10,225 nt of DNA, taken from Bacteriovoracaceae bacterium (lineage in GTDB: Bacteria; Bdellovibrionota; UBA1018). The stretch spans positions 1-10,225 of the forward strand of contig JAHFAC010000043.1 in assembly GCA_023250755.1 (NCBI GenBank), in the 5' to 3' direction. Made by a program: the position numbers and the translations under genes. The notes under the pieces were generated by a model, which ran no database searches, was not told the DNA's origin, and saw only the letters and a list, made by a program, of their open reading frames with translations. Below, one piece after another: positions 1 to 6,563 of this stretch (positions are counted from its first letter, which is position 1; the number at the start of each line of letters is the position of its first letter).

Positions 1-290
1 TAGACGATCCCTCTCCTTGGATCTGGGATTACGGAAGGTTCGTGATCAATCAGCACCTTTCCCTTTGTAGCTTGTTCCTGGCCTACGATGAGCCGAAGAA
101 GAGTGGATTTTCCGCAACCGCTGGGCCCAACAACTGTGCAGAGTTCGCCGGGAGAAACCGAAAGGTCAACATTATCCAAAACCAATTTTAGACCATATGA
201 TTTATAGACGCTTTCCAAGAAAAGAAGGCTCTTTAACAAAAGCGGCTGCGGTGTAAGTGCCGGATCATCACCGTTTAGCGTTCGTACCAC
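1..290 (-). CDS. ABC importer ATP-binding protein, SsuB/TauB/NrtD type (partial, N-terminal 96 residues)
   Basis: This is the cytoplasmic ATPase that would power the permease encoded just upstream. The reading frame opens with GTG at 290-288 and runs off the left edge. The Walker A motif GPSGCGKST is at residues 55-63, preceded by the usual PGE turn (47-49). An aromatic residue near Tyr32 suits the A-loop. The stretch around residues 89-96 (PDPRRGIV) matches the segment just before the Q-loop in nitrate/sulfonate/taurine-type ATPases. The GTG start is supported by a GGAGG ribosome site 5 nt upstream, and an in-frame stop lies directly before the GTG. The gene overlaps the end of the permease gene by 16 nt, which suggests translational coupling. 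The N-terminal extension of about 25 residues before the ABC core is slightly long. The Q-loop, signature motif and Walker B fall outside the window. Family assignment is firm; the transported substrate is inferred only from the neighbouring binding protein. Confidence 0.9.
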   Translation of the reverse strand, partial: MVRTLNGDDPALTPQPLLLKSLLFLESVYKSYGLKLVLDNVDLSVSPGELCTVVGPSGCGKSTLLRLIVGQEQATKGKVLIDHEPSVIPDPRRGIV

Positions 291-1105
291 TTATACCTCC
301 ATTCAATAGCGCGCTGTAAGAGCAGGTCCATTCCAAATCCAAGGAAGGTCACCCAAAGTACGTAAGGGATGATAATGTCCATTGCCAGATATCGACGAAC
401 GAGGAAAATTCGATACCCAAGTCCATCAGTGGATGCAATGGCCTCGGCAGCAATCAAAAAAAGCCATGCCCCTCCCATTGACAGCCTCACCGCATCAATC
501 AATCGGGGCATGAGTTCTGGAAGCACTATTCTGAAGGCCACCCCAGCGTTGCTCGCGCCCAAGGTAAATGCTTTCGTGATTAATTCCGACGGCGTAGCTT
601 TTGCGGCACTATAGATGTCCCTTGAAATCATTGGGAAGGTTCCAATGAAAATCAGCATGACCTTCGCTAACTCGTCGACACCGAAAGTAATAAATAGAAT
701 CGGAAGAATCGCAAGCGGGGGAATAATAGAAATAAACGTGACAAAGGGCATGAGAAGAGATCTGAAACCGCCAAATAAACCGGTGAAGAGCCCTAGGAAT
801 AAACCACAAATCGCTGACAGACCTACTCCAAGTGCAAGACGCCTCAGGCTTGTAACTGTATCCTGAAGCATCAAATATTCACCCGAGCTTTTATCGGGCG
901 TGAAGGCCATCATGTTTACGGCATCAACCATTTGACGAATGGTTGGCAACAGTTTGTCTTGGGGATTATCCGTCTGCCGAATATGAGACGCCACCAGATA
1001 GCCGATGATCATGATGACAAAGGGAATCGCAAGTAAGACCTTCCCTAACCATGGAGGAGGATCCGCATGCAGTCCCCAGAAAATCGGAACTCTTGGCATA
1101 GACAC
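275..1105 (-). CDS. ABC importer permease, SsuC/TauC/NrtB type (BPD_transp_1)
   Basis: This is the inner-membrane permease of a nitrate/sulfonate/taurine/bicarbonate-type importer. It has 276 residues, a normal length for the family. About six hydrophobic segments are visible, near residues 20-40, 90-112, 118-142, 146-161, 208-226 and 243-262. The cytoplasmic EAA loop that docks on the ATPase is clear at about 178-197 (KAFTLGAS followed by FRIVLP). The start is ambiguous: GTG at 1105-1103 follows the stop of the upstream gene with no gap, while an in-frame ATG lies two codons later at 1099. Neither has a strong ribosome site, so translation probably depends on coupling to the upstream gene. 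The gene sits between a binding protein and an ATPase and completes an importer. It is the only permease in the window, although three binding proteins are encoded. Confidence 0.93.
   Translation of the reverse strand: MSMPRVPIFWGLHADPPPWLGKVLLAIPFVIMIIGYLVASHIRQTDNPQDKLLPTIRQMVDAVNMMAFTPDKSSGEYLMLQDTVTSLRRLALGVGLSAICGLFLGLFTGLFGGFRSLLMPFVTFISIIPPLAILPILFITFGVDELAKVMLIFIGTFPMISRDIYSAAKATPSELITKAFTLGASNAGVAFRIVLPELMPRLIDAVRLSMGGAWLFLIAAEAIASTDGLGYRIFLVRRYLAMDIIIPYVLWVTFLGFGMDLLLQRAIEWRYKWYER
296..300 (-). promoter_or_regulatory. Ribosome binding site for the ABC ATPase, inside the permease gene
   Basis: The minus strand reads GGAGG, then TATAA, then GTG. This strong Shine-Dalgarno lies inside the last codons of the permease gene and decides the GTG start at 290. 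It makes the two genes overlap. Confidence 0.75.
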
Positions 1106-2161
1106 TCAAAGTTTCTTTTCCGCTGCCATTTGCATGTAGCTATCATCAAATCGCAATTTGACGTTTGCTTTATCCCCAAGCGTAGTGCCTCTTGGAAACA
1201 GAATGCCCACTTGATCCTTCGAACGAGCACCCTGACCAAAGAGACCATGATCAAAAGAGAATGTTCGGACGTAATCCATAGTATCAACCAGTTTTTTTCC
1301 ACGGGTGAAGTCCGCAGCCTTCTTAGGTTCGTAAAACATCGCTGTGGTCTTAAGCTGTGCTTCGAACTCGTTAACAGTGCTTCCGGCTTTTTTAGCCATA
1401 AAGGTAATGGCCTCACCGCGACCAGAGTTCTTCGCGGTCATTGCTTGCATTGTTTCAAACCAAGCTCCAACCACGGCTTTCTTGAATGAATCTGGAGAAT
1501 CCGTGCGAACTACCATCATATCGATGATCTCACCAGGTATCTTCGATGAATCAAAGAGCAGGTTAACTCCCTTAGCCTTGCGAGCGTTCATAAGGATGGG
1601 ATTCCATGTCACTGCAACTCCCTTTGGATCAGACAAGAAAATAGACCCTATATCCGCATCACTCGTATTGACTAGGGTAACATCTTTCTCGTGCATGTGA
1701 TTTACTGTCAAAGCCCGGCTGAGAAGGTAATGGGACACTGAGAGCTGCACAAGCTTTATGCTCTTTCCTTTAAGCTCGGCTAGACTCTTTTCTTTCTTGG
1801 TGATGACGCCATCGTTTCCATCTGAAAAATCGCCGACGATAAGTGCGGTGCTATCAACACCTCCCACAGCAGGGATAGTCAATGCATCCATGTTCGTCAT
1901 AGTGCAACCTTGGTATTTACCAGCGGTGTAGAGATTAATGGATTCAACATAGTCGTTAATTAAGGTGATTTTTATTGCAATCCCATATTTGTCGGCCCAT
2001 TTTTTGAGAATGCCATGTTCATCTGCATACGCCCATGGTTCCCATCCCGTGTAATGTGACCAACAAAGATCAAATTGTTTCTTTGCCTCTTCCGCCAGGA
2101 CTGGTTTTGTGTATGAGATTAAAATCAAACTGAATACCAAGGTAGTTATTAGACGTTTCAT
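1106..2161 (-). CDS. Periplasmic substrate-binding protein, urea/guanidine carboxylase-region type
   Basis: This is a secreted solute-binding protein for the importer encoded directly downstream. The N-terminus is a classic signal peptide (KR, then a hydrophobic core, then likely cleavage after VLA at residue 23). The mature protein has recognisable family stretches: CWSHYTGWEPWAY near 33-45, NDYVESINLYTAGKYQGCTM near 69-88, then TNMDALTIP, GGVDSTALIVGDFS and, near the C-terminus, GDKANVKLRF. From memory these match the binding protein found in urea-carboxylase gene regions, often annotated as a putative urea ABC transporter component. Many of those carboxylases are now thought to act on guanidine. 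Aromatic residues clustered at 34-45 could suit a planar cationic ligand (inference). Two cysteines, C33 and C86, could form a disulfide. The ATG at 2161 is preceded by AGGAG at 8 nt spacing. The ligand is not determined by the sequence. Confidence 0.88.
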   Translation of the reverse strand: MKRLITTLVFSLILISYTKPVLAEEAKKQFDLCWSHYTGWEPWAYADEHGILKKWADKYGIAIKITLINDYVESINLYTAGKYQGCTMTNMDALTIPAVGGVDSTALIVGDFSDGNDGVITKKEKSLAELKGKSIKLVQLSVSHYLLSRALTVNHMHEKDVTLVNTSDADIGSIFLSDPKGVAVTWNPILMNARKAKGVNLLFDSSKIPGEIIDMMVVRTDSPDSFKKAVVGAWFETMQAMTAKNSGRGEAITFMAKKAGSTVNEFEAQLKTTAMFYEPKKAADFTRGKKLVDTMDYVRTFSFDHGLFGQGARSKDQVGILFPRGTTLGDKANVKLRFDDSYMQMAAEKKL

Positions 2162-2182
2162 ATGTATTTCTCCTATTTACGG

Positions 2183-3382
2183 TTAGCTAAGATCAACACT
2201 GATCTTAGGTTTTGCTTTGTTTCCTTTATCCATTTTTTCAATAATTTTCTGGGAATCGGCAGTCAAGCGATCGAGTTCCAACACAGTGTTGGCCATCTGC
2301 GGAAGGGCATTGACTCTAAAGCTTGAGATGTCCTCCATTGCAGCTTTGATATCTGCGAATGCACTCTTAAGCGATCCCATATCCAACTGAGCACTGGACG
2401 CCTGTTTGTGAATTTGAGCCCCTTGAGTCTTAAGCCGACTCGCAGTGCTGGCAATCAGGTCAGAAGTCGTTTTATTGACACTCTCGACCTTATCAAGAAC
2501 TATTTTTTGATTGGTGAGCGCCATCGCAACAGTCGCTCCGACTTGAAGAGCGCTTACGGTGACGTTCAATGCTCGATTGACACCTCTGGCAAGTTCGCGA
2601 TTGTTTCGAATGATAATCTCCGTGCAGAGGACACCCTGTTGATTCACAGCAAGTTGTTGTTGGAGGTCAATAATACGTTGTCTCAGTGGAAAGAGTAACT
2701 CTTCCGCAACAAAGCGGTGCGCGTCGCTCCCTGCCGTGAGTTCTTTATCCATCTTATTCTGCAATTTTTGATCGATAAGTATAGCAAGCTGTATAGCCTG
2801 CTCGAGTTTCTTGCCCGTTTCTGCCATTCTCTTTTGGTCATCAGTTAGCGTGGTATTGTCTCGTTGAAGCTGGTCACGACCGATTTCCAAAGATCGAATT
2901 ATGGCGGCAATTACAGTTTGGGCGCTCTCATATTTAGAAAAATATCTCTTCAGGGGTGTGCCAATTCCCGGAACCTTGCCAACCATGCGTGAAAACCAGC
3001 CTGGATCCAAATCAATCCGGCCTGGATCCAAGTCCTCTACTTCCATTTTCAGACTTATCAATGAATTCGAAACATCACCACCCTCATGAGAACGGGCAGA
3101 AAGGTCTTTTACGGGCCTCTGCAAAAGCTGGCTTTGTTGCGCGGCTTTTTTCTGCAACTCCAATCCCATATTTTCGACAGCCAACTTGCCATCATCTCGG
3201 GCTTTAACATCGGCTGGATCGAGGCTCATCAGAGCCTTGATGAATGCGTTAGCCTTTGCATCGAGTTCTTTGCTCGCTATTGGCTTTGAGTCGTCGCCTC
3301 CATCGACTAAACCCAGCTCTTTTTTGACTGTTGCTACTTCCGGGACCTTAAGCACAGCTGTTTGTTCTGCAATTTCTGCCAT
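2183..3382 (-). CDS. TelA-family protein (toxic anion resistance family)
   Basis: This is a cytoplasmic, almost wholly alpha-helical protein of 399 residues, the usual TelA length. The family core runs from about residue 130 to 385. Visible family features include the FSRMVGKVPGIGTPLKRYF region (130-148), the helix with YESAQTVIAAIIRSLEIGRDQL, the ELLFPLRQRI segment (228-237), and IIIRNNRELARGVNRALNVTV followed by ALTNQKIVLDKV. The N-terminal 115 residues are more variable. Two ATG codons are possible, at 3388 and 3382. The second is chosen because the ribosome site AGAAGGAG abuts the first with no spacing but lies 6 nt from the second. TelA proteins are named for tellurite resistance, but their biochemical role is poorly defined. 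Here the gene lies directly after one for a membrane protein with a helical tail, echoing the TelA/XpaC pairing seen in Firmicutes. An odd DLDPG doublet occurs at residues 117-128. Confidence 0.9.
   Translation of the reverse strand: MAEIAEQTAVLKVPEVATVKKELGLVDGGDDSKPIASKELDAKANAFIKALMSLDPADVKARDDGKLAVENMGLELQKKAAQQSQLLQRPVKDLSARSHEGGDVSNSLISLKMEVEDLDPGRIDLDPGWFSRMVGKVPGIGTPLKRYFSKYESAQTVIAAIIRSLEIGRDQLQRDNTTLTDDQKRMAETGKKLEQAIQLAILIDQKLQNKMDKELTAGSDAHRFVAEELLFPLRQRIIDLQQQLAVNQQGVLCTEIIIRNNRELARGVNRALNVTVSALQVGATVAMALTNQKIVLDKVESVNKTTSDLIASTASRLKTQGAQIHKQASSAQLDMGSLKSAFADIKAAMEDISSFRVNALPQMANTVLELDRLTADSQKIIEKMDKGNKAKPKISVDLS
2999..3031 (-). repeat. Short in-frame direct repeat inside the telA-like gene
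   Basis: The 12-base unit GCCTGGATCCAA (plus strand) occurs at 2999-3010 and again at 3020-3031. The period is 21 bases, or seven codons. In the protein it gives DLDPGRI followed by DLDPGWF, just before the conserved TelA core. It looks like a small tandem duplication that has since diverged. Confidence 0.85.
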
Positions 3383-3388
3383 AACCAT

Positions 3389-3396
3389 CTCCTTCT
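3389..3396 (-). promoter_or_regulatory. Ribosome binding site deciding the TelA start
   Basis: The minus strand reads AGAAGGAG directly before an ATG at 3388 and 6 nt before a second in-frame ATG at 3382. The spacing favours the second ATG as the true start. Confidence 0.7.
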
Positions 3397-3421
3397 CTCA
3401 TTTCATATAAAAATCATTGTC

Positions 3422-4231
3422 TCAAAAAGCTTTTGCCCGTTTGGCCAATTCTTCCAACTCCTCTGTCGCGGTAGACAAGTCCACTCCGGTTTGATCACCT
3501 TTACCATGCAAGGCAGCGACTGAAGCATTCGCTTTCGCTAACTGAGTGAGTGCTTGCTCGTTGTAAGTGAGCAGTTCGTTGACCCGATTCATCTGCTCCT
3601 CTCGCAAGGCCTGTCTTGCCCTTAGTGTCTTACTTTCCTCTTCATCTGCCCTCTTCGTCAAATGTTTTAATTTTTCAAGAGCTTTGAATCGGTTAGCAAT
3701 ATACGCTGGATCAATTGAACTAATGCTCTTGAGTCTAAGGGAGATGCTCTTAAGATTATCCAAAACCGCAAGGTTTACCTGTTCGGCAGTCATCAAAAAC
3801 CGATTGAATGTAACCTCGCGTGAATCCAGCCTATCGGCAAGGATTTCCTTGAAATCTTCAAAGCTCGTCCGAATCAGGTTTAATTGATCTAACGCTTGCT
3901 TGGCATACGCCTCCGCGTCCGCGGGCAGCTTCATTTCTTTTAAATTACATTCCATTGATTTCAGAAGTTCAGCCATAGCCTTTTCACCGTTCGTATGCAT
4001 TCGGAAGAAGTACTGGCGTAAAAAAACATCTTTTCTCAAGAAATAATTTACAGCCCAGCTACTCGCGCCAATTGTAAGTCCACCGATTGCAACTCCAGCA
4101 GTGATGGCAGACGCCCCGAATAGTACTGTTGTCAATGTGCCTAAAACTCCAATGGCGGTAGGAAAAAGAGTCAGTGGATGTTGAAGACTCTCATTAAGGA
4201 CAATTTTTGAAGTGGTTGAACGTTCATCCAT
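3422..4231 (-). CDS. Membrane protein with two N-terminal helices and a long helical tail; possible XpaC-like TelA partner
   Basis: I do not recognise this 269-residue protein by sequence. After a short polar N-terminus it has two hydrophobic segments (about 20-39 and 42-64) separated by only a few residues, so a membrane hairpin is likely. From about 66 to the end it is charged and predicted helical, with heptad-like stretches (for example LKSISLRLKSI and residues 180-235), compatible with coiled coil. If both ends are cytoplasmic, the tail would face TelA. The ATG at 4231 lies 1 nt after the preceding stop. An AGAGG 9 nt upstream can serve as ribosome site. Its position immediately before telA resembles the xpaC-telA arrangement in Bacillus, where XpaC is also a membrane protein with a helical domain. 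That link is inference from context and architecture, not from visible motifs. Confidence 0.85.
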   Translation of the reverse strand: MDERSTTSKIVLNESLQHPLTLFPTAIGVLGTLTTVLFGASAITAGVAIGGLTIGASSWAVNYFLRKDVFLRQYFFRMHTNGEKAMAELLKSMECNLKEMKLPADAEAYAKQALDQLNLIRTSFEDFKEILADRLDSREVTFNRFLMTAEQVNLAVLDNLKSISLRLKSISSIDPAYIANRFKALEKLKHLTKRADEEESKTLRARQALREEQMNRVNELLTYNEQALTQLAKANASVAALHGKGDQTGVDLSTATEELEELAKRAKAF

Positions 4232-4232
4232 C

Positions 4233-5780
4233 CTAAAATGCCTCTGAAACCAGAGTCAGTTCCACCCTTGGTAGTCTGTATTCATAAGCTCGATCACCTT
4301 CTCCTGGGTCTCGCAAAAGTGGATGATCTGAGCCCAAGCCAACTGCGCGTAGTTGGTTCGGGTCAGTCTTATGAAGTTCTAAGATGTAGTTACGGACAGA
4401 CTCGGCGCGAGATAAGGAGAGTGCACGATTTGCTTCGAGGTCGCCGCGAACACCCGTGTGGCCTTTGATCAAGACTCGAAAATTGGGATAGTGATCAAGA
4501 TTAGATACGACTTGATTTATTTCTTCTTTACCCTCCGCACTGAGGTCTGAAGTTCCACTCTGAAAGGTAATGGGTCGCACCCTTAATGTTCCTACTTCGG
4601 TCAGCGTTTCCCATTGATCAAGCGTTAGGGTAGCAAACTTTTTTTCTGTCGAAAGGGATGCCTCGCCTGTAGACCCAAACTGGGAAATTTCCTTAAGTAA
4701 TTCCTCTACGAAATATCGATATTGTAATCGATATGGATCGTGATCGGGAAGTGGGTTGGTGGGGAAGTCTTTGTGATCCAAAAGAATTTCGACTGTAGAA
4801 TCAATAGTCTCAACTAAATTTTCTCGGGATTGTCCATCAATTGCAATTCCGAACCAGTCGCGAGCATTTTCAGTTAAATTGAACCACCGTACCCCCTTCA
4901 AAAGGGCGGAGGACTTTTGGCTTGAGAGTTTAGTCGCAGATTGAATCTCTTCTAGCAAGAGGTCCGGTTGGTCACGATATGCTTTTAGCGTATGGAAATA
5001 TTGTGAGAGCACGGTTTTGGCGCGATCGGGATATTTCTTGGCGTACTCCCGATTCACCACAAGAATATCGACGATGAGTTTACGAGTGTCTTCCGTACCC
5101 AGAAGCTTGACGAATCGTGTGTCTTCGAGCACACGAGAAACATCTGGCTCCCAAAGCACTGCCGCATCCACCTTGCCCGACTCGAGTTGTTTACGAGCAT
5201 CCTGCGAACCGTTCACTTCCACACGCCAGGAACCGCGCTTGTCTCTGAGCGCTGGAATATCGAAGTGGGATGAGATTGATTTTAACAAGTGTTCGCTTGG
5301 TGAGCTTGGCGTGAATGCTATTTTATAGCTCGACTTAATTTTGAGCTCCTCGATTCGAGAAATATGATCCTTTCGGCCAATGATCGCATCTCCACCCTTT
5401 GATTCGTCTATGACCGCAACTATAGTTCCTGGAAATTCCTCTCGAGCACCGTTTAGGATGTAAGAATCGACAGTGGCTACGGCAAAATCGAGGTTTCCAG
5501 CGTGGAACTTTTTCATTCGTCCCGGGTAGTCGGCATTATCGTCTTGGCACTGGAGAAGTATACCAGAATTATGCAGACGTTTTCGCAGTTCCCTGCCACA
5601 AAGAGGGATGTAACCCACCCAATTATCAATACCGATGGTGACGATACCTTGTGCCCGCCCAGAGTCTGATGTGATCAGCTGGCCCCCTTTGATAATATGT
5701 GGACGAGCGAAGTAGAAGCCTACGATTCCGACTGACCCTACAATAATAAGTGTGAGAAATAGCTTGAGCCTTGTGTTCAT
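4233..5780 (-). CDS. Membrane-anchored substrate-binding protein fused to an OmpA-like domain
   Basis: This 515-residue protein has three parts. Residues 5-25 form an N-terminal membrane anchor or signal sequence without an obvious cleavage site. Residues about 46-335 form an NMT1/SsuA/TauA-like periplasmic binding domain: GIDNWVGYIPL at 50-60, and SGKVDAAVLWEPD at 201-213 is the typical strand-plus-hinge stretch of this fold. Residues about 396-512 form an OmpA/Pal/MotB-type domain (ITFQSGTSDLSAEG, then IKGHTG at 438-443, N451, LSLSRAESV at 454-462, PRVELTL near 504-510). OmpA domains normally bind peptidoglycan diaminopimelate through the Asp of GHTD and the Arg of LSxxRA. The Arg (458) is kept but the Asp is replaced by Gly443, so wall binding may be altered. 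Two cysteines (61, 78) could pair. The ATG lies 3 nt after the VWA stop with no strong ribosome site, suggesting translational coupling. Similar fusions are annotated as phosphate-binding/OmpA proteins, but the ligand is unknown. Confidence 0.9.
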   Translation of the reverse strand: MNTRLKLFLTLIIVGSVGIVGFYFARPHIIKGGQLITSDSGRAQGIVTIGIDNWVGYIPLCGRELRKRLHNSGILLQCQDDNADYPGRMKKFHAGNLDFAVATVDSYILNGAREEFPGTIVAVIDESKGGDAIIGRKDHISRIEELKIKSSYKIAFTPSSPSEHLLKSISSHFDIPALRDKRGSWRVEVNGSQDARKQLESGKVDAAVLWEPDVSRVLEDTRFVKLLGTEDTRKLIVDILVVNREYAKKYPDRAKTVLSQYFHTLKAYRDQPDLLLEEIQSATKLSSQKSSALLKGVRWFNLTENARDWFGIAIDGQSRENLVETIDSTVEILLDHKDFPTNPLPDHDPYRLQYRYFVEELLKEISQFGSTGEASLSTEKKFATLTLDQWETLTEVGTLRVRPITFQSGTSDLSAEGKEEINQVVSNLDHYPNFRVLIKGHTGVRGDLEANRALSLSRAESVRNYILELHKTDPNQLRAVGLGSDHPLLRDPGEGDRAYEYRLPRVELTLVSEAF

Positions 5781-5783
5781 GCG

Positions 5784-6551
5784 TCAATGTTGGGTCTTTA
5801 CAAAACCGTCTAGGTTGAATGAAGTGGCTTCAGCCAACACTTCGGTAAGTCCTTGTCGCAGCTCTTCTGGACTCGTGGCTGAAACATAAAAAACTCTACC
5901 TTTCTGATTGAGTGCGTGGTTTTCACCAATACAAAAGCCGATGGTGTGTAGCAGAGTTGGTGAATTTGCGAGAAGAGCTTCCACAGCCGGGCGTGGATCT
6001 TCACCCTCGCTAGGGTCACCGTCGGTAACAATGACTAGGTGATATTCACCATAGCCCATTTGTCGCGCCGCTTGTTGAGCAAGCTTTTTAGACGCCAAAG
6101 AAACTGCACTTTTTAGAGGAGTTCCTCCGTTCGCACTAATACCATCAATTTGAGAAAAGAATTGTGGTCGATTTTCAGTGCCAAGTGGCAAGCGTTCTGA
6201 AAGTCCCTGACCATCAAACACAGCTAGACCAATATTGGCGTCATTTGGAATCTTAGCAGCAAACTCTTGAACTGCTTTTTTTGCCACAGTTATTTTCTTT
6301 TGATTATCTGCACATTCCATACTTTCCATGCTCCCTGATCCATCGAATACTATGTAATAGTTCTTAGCTGATCTTCGTTCCAGAGGCTCGACAGTTGCGT
6401 CGGCAGGGAGTTCAGCAGGCCAGGCCAGGGTTGGAAAATTCTTTTGCACTCGAGGAGAGGATCCACTGTTTGAATTCCTATTTTTGTTGTTTATCAAAAT
6501 CAGAAAGACAATCAAAATGATAGCTATAAAAACCCAACTCCATTTTTTCAT
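5784..6551 (-). CDS. Membrane-anchored VWA-domain protein with intact MIDAS
   Basis: This 255-residue protein has an N-terminal membrane segment (about 4-20), a polar linker rich in Asn and Ser, and a von Willebrand factor A domain from about 64 to 245. The metal-ion-dependent adhesion site is complete: DGSGS with D70, S72 and S74, T144 in GGTP, and D177 in VIVTDGDPSEG. It should therefore bind a divalent cation and engage protein partners. The simplest topology is N-in with the VWA domain in the periplasm, but basic residues on both sides of the membrane segment leave this open. The only two cysteines are C80 and C207; if periplasmic they might pair. The ATG at 6551 has an AAGGG site 7 nt upstream that overlaps the stop of the preceding gene. 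It sits between two SBP-OmpA genes, so those proteins are its likely partners. Confidence 0.92.
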   Translation of the reverse strand: MKKWSWVFIAIILIVFLILINNKNRNSNSGSSPRVQKNFPTLAWPAELPADATVEPLERRSAKNYYIVFDGSGSMESMECADNQKKITVAKKAVQEFAAKIPNDANIGLAVFDGQGLSERLPLGTENRPQFFSQIDGISANGGTPLKSAVSLASKKLAQQAARQMGYGEYHLVIVTDGDPSEGEDPRPAVEALLANSPTLLHTIGFCIGENHALNQKGRVFYVSATSPEELRQGLTEVLAEATSFNLDGFVKTQH

Positions 6552-6563
6552 GATATTACCCTT

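Noticed and set aside
1067..1489. Plus-strand open frame of 140 codons
   Set aside because: It lies wholly opposite the substrate-binding protein and permease genes, has no recognisable features and no ribosome site. It is an antisense shadow.
2500..2580. Possible membrane helix in TelA (residues about 277-291)
   Set aside because: The stretch is only moderately hydrophobic, contains Gln and Asn at its ends, and belongs to the conserved soluble helical core of the family.
3425..3434. AAAAGCTTTT palindrome at the end of the helical membrane-protein gene as a terminator
   Set aside because: It is only 10 bases, lacks a GC-rich stem with loop and U-tract, and partly lies within coding sequence.
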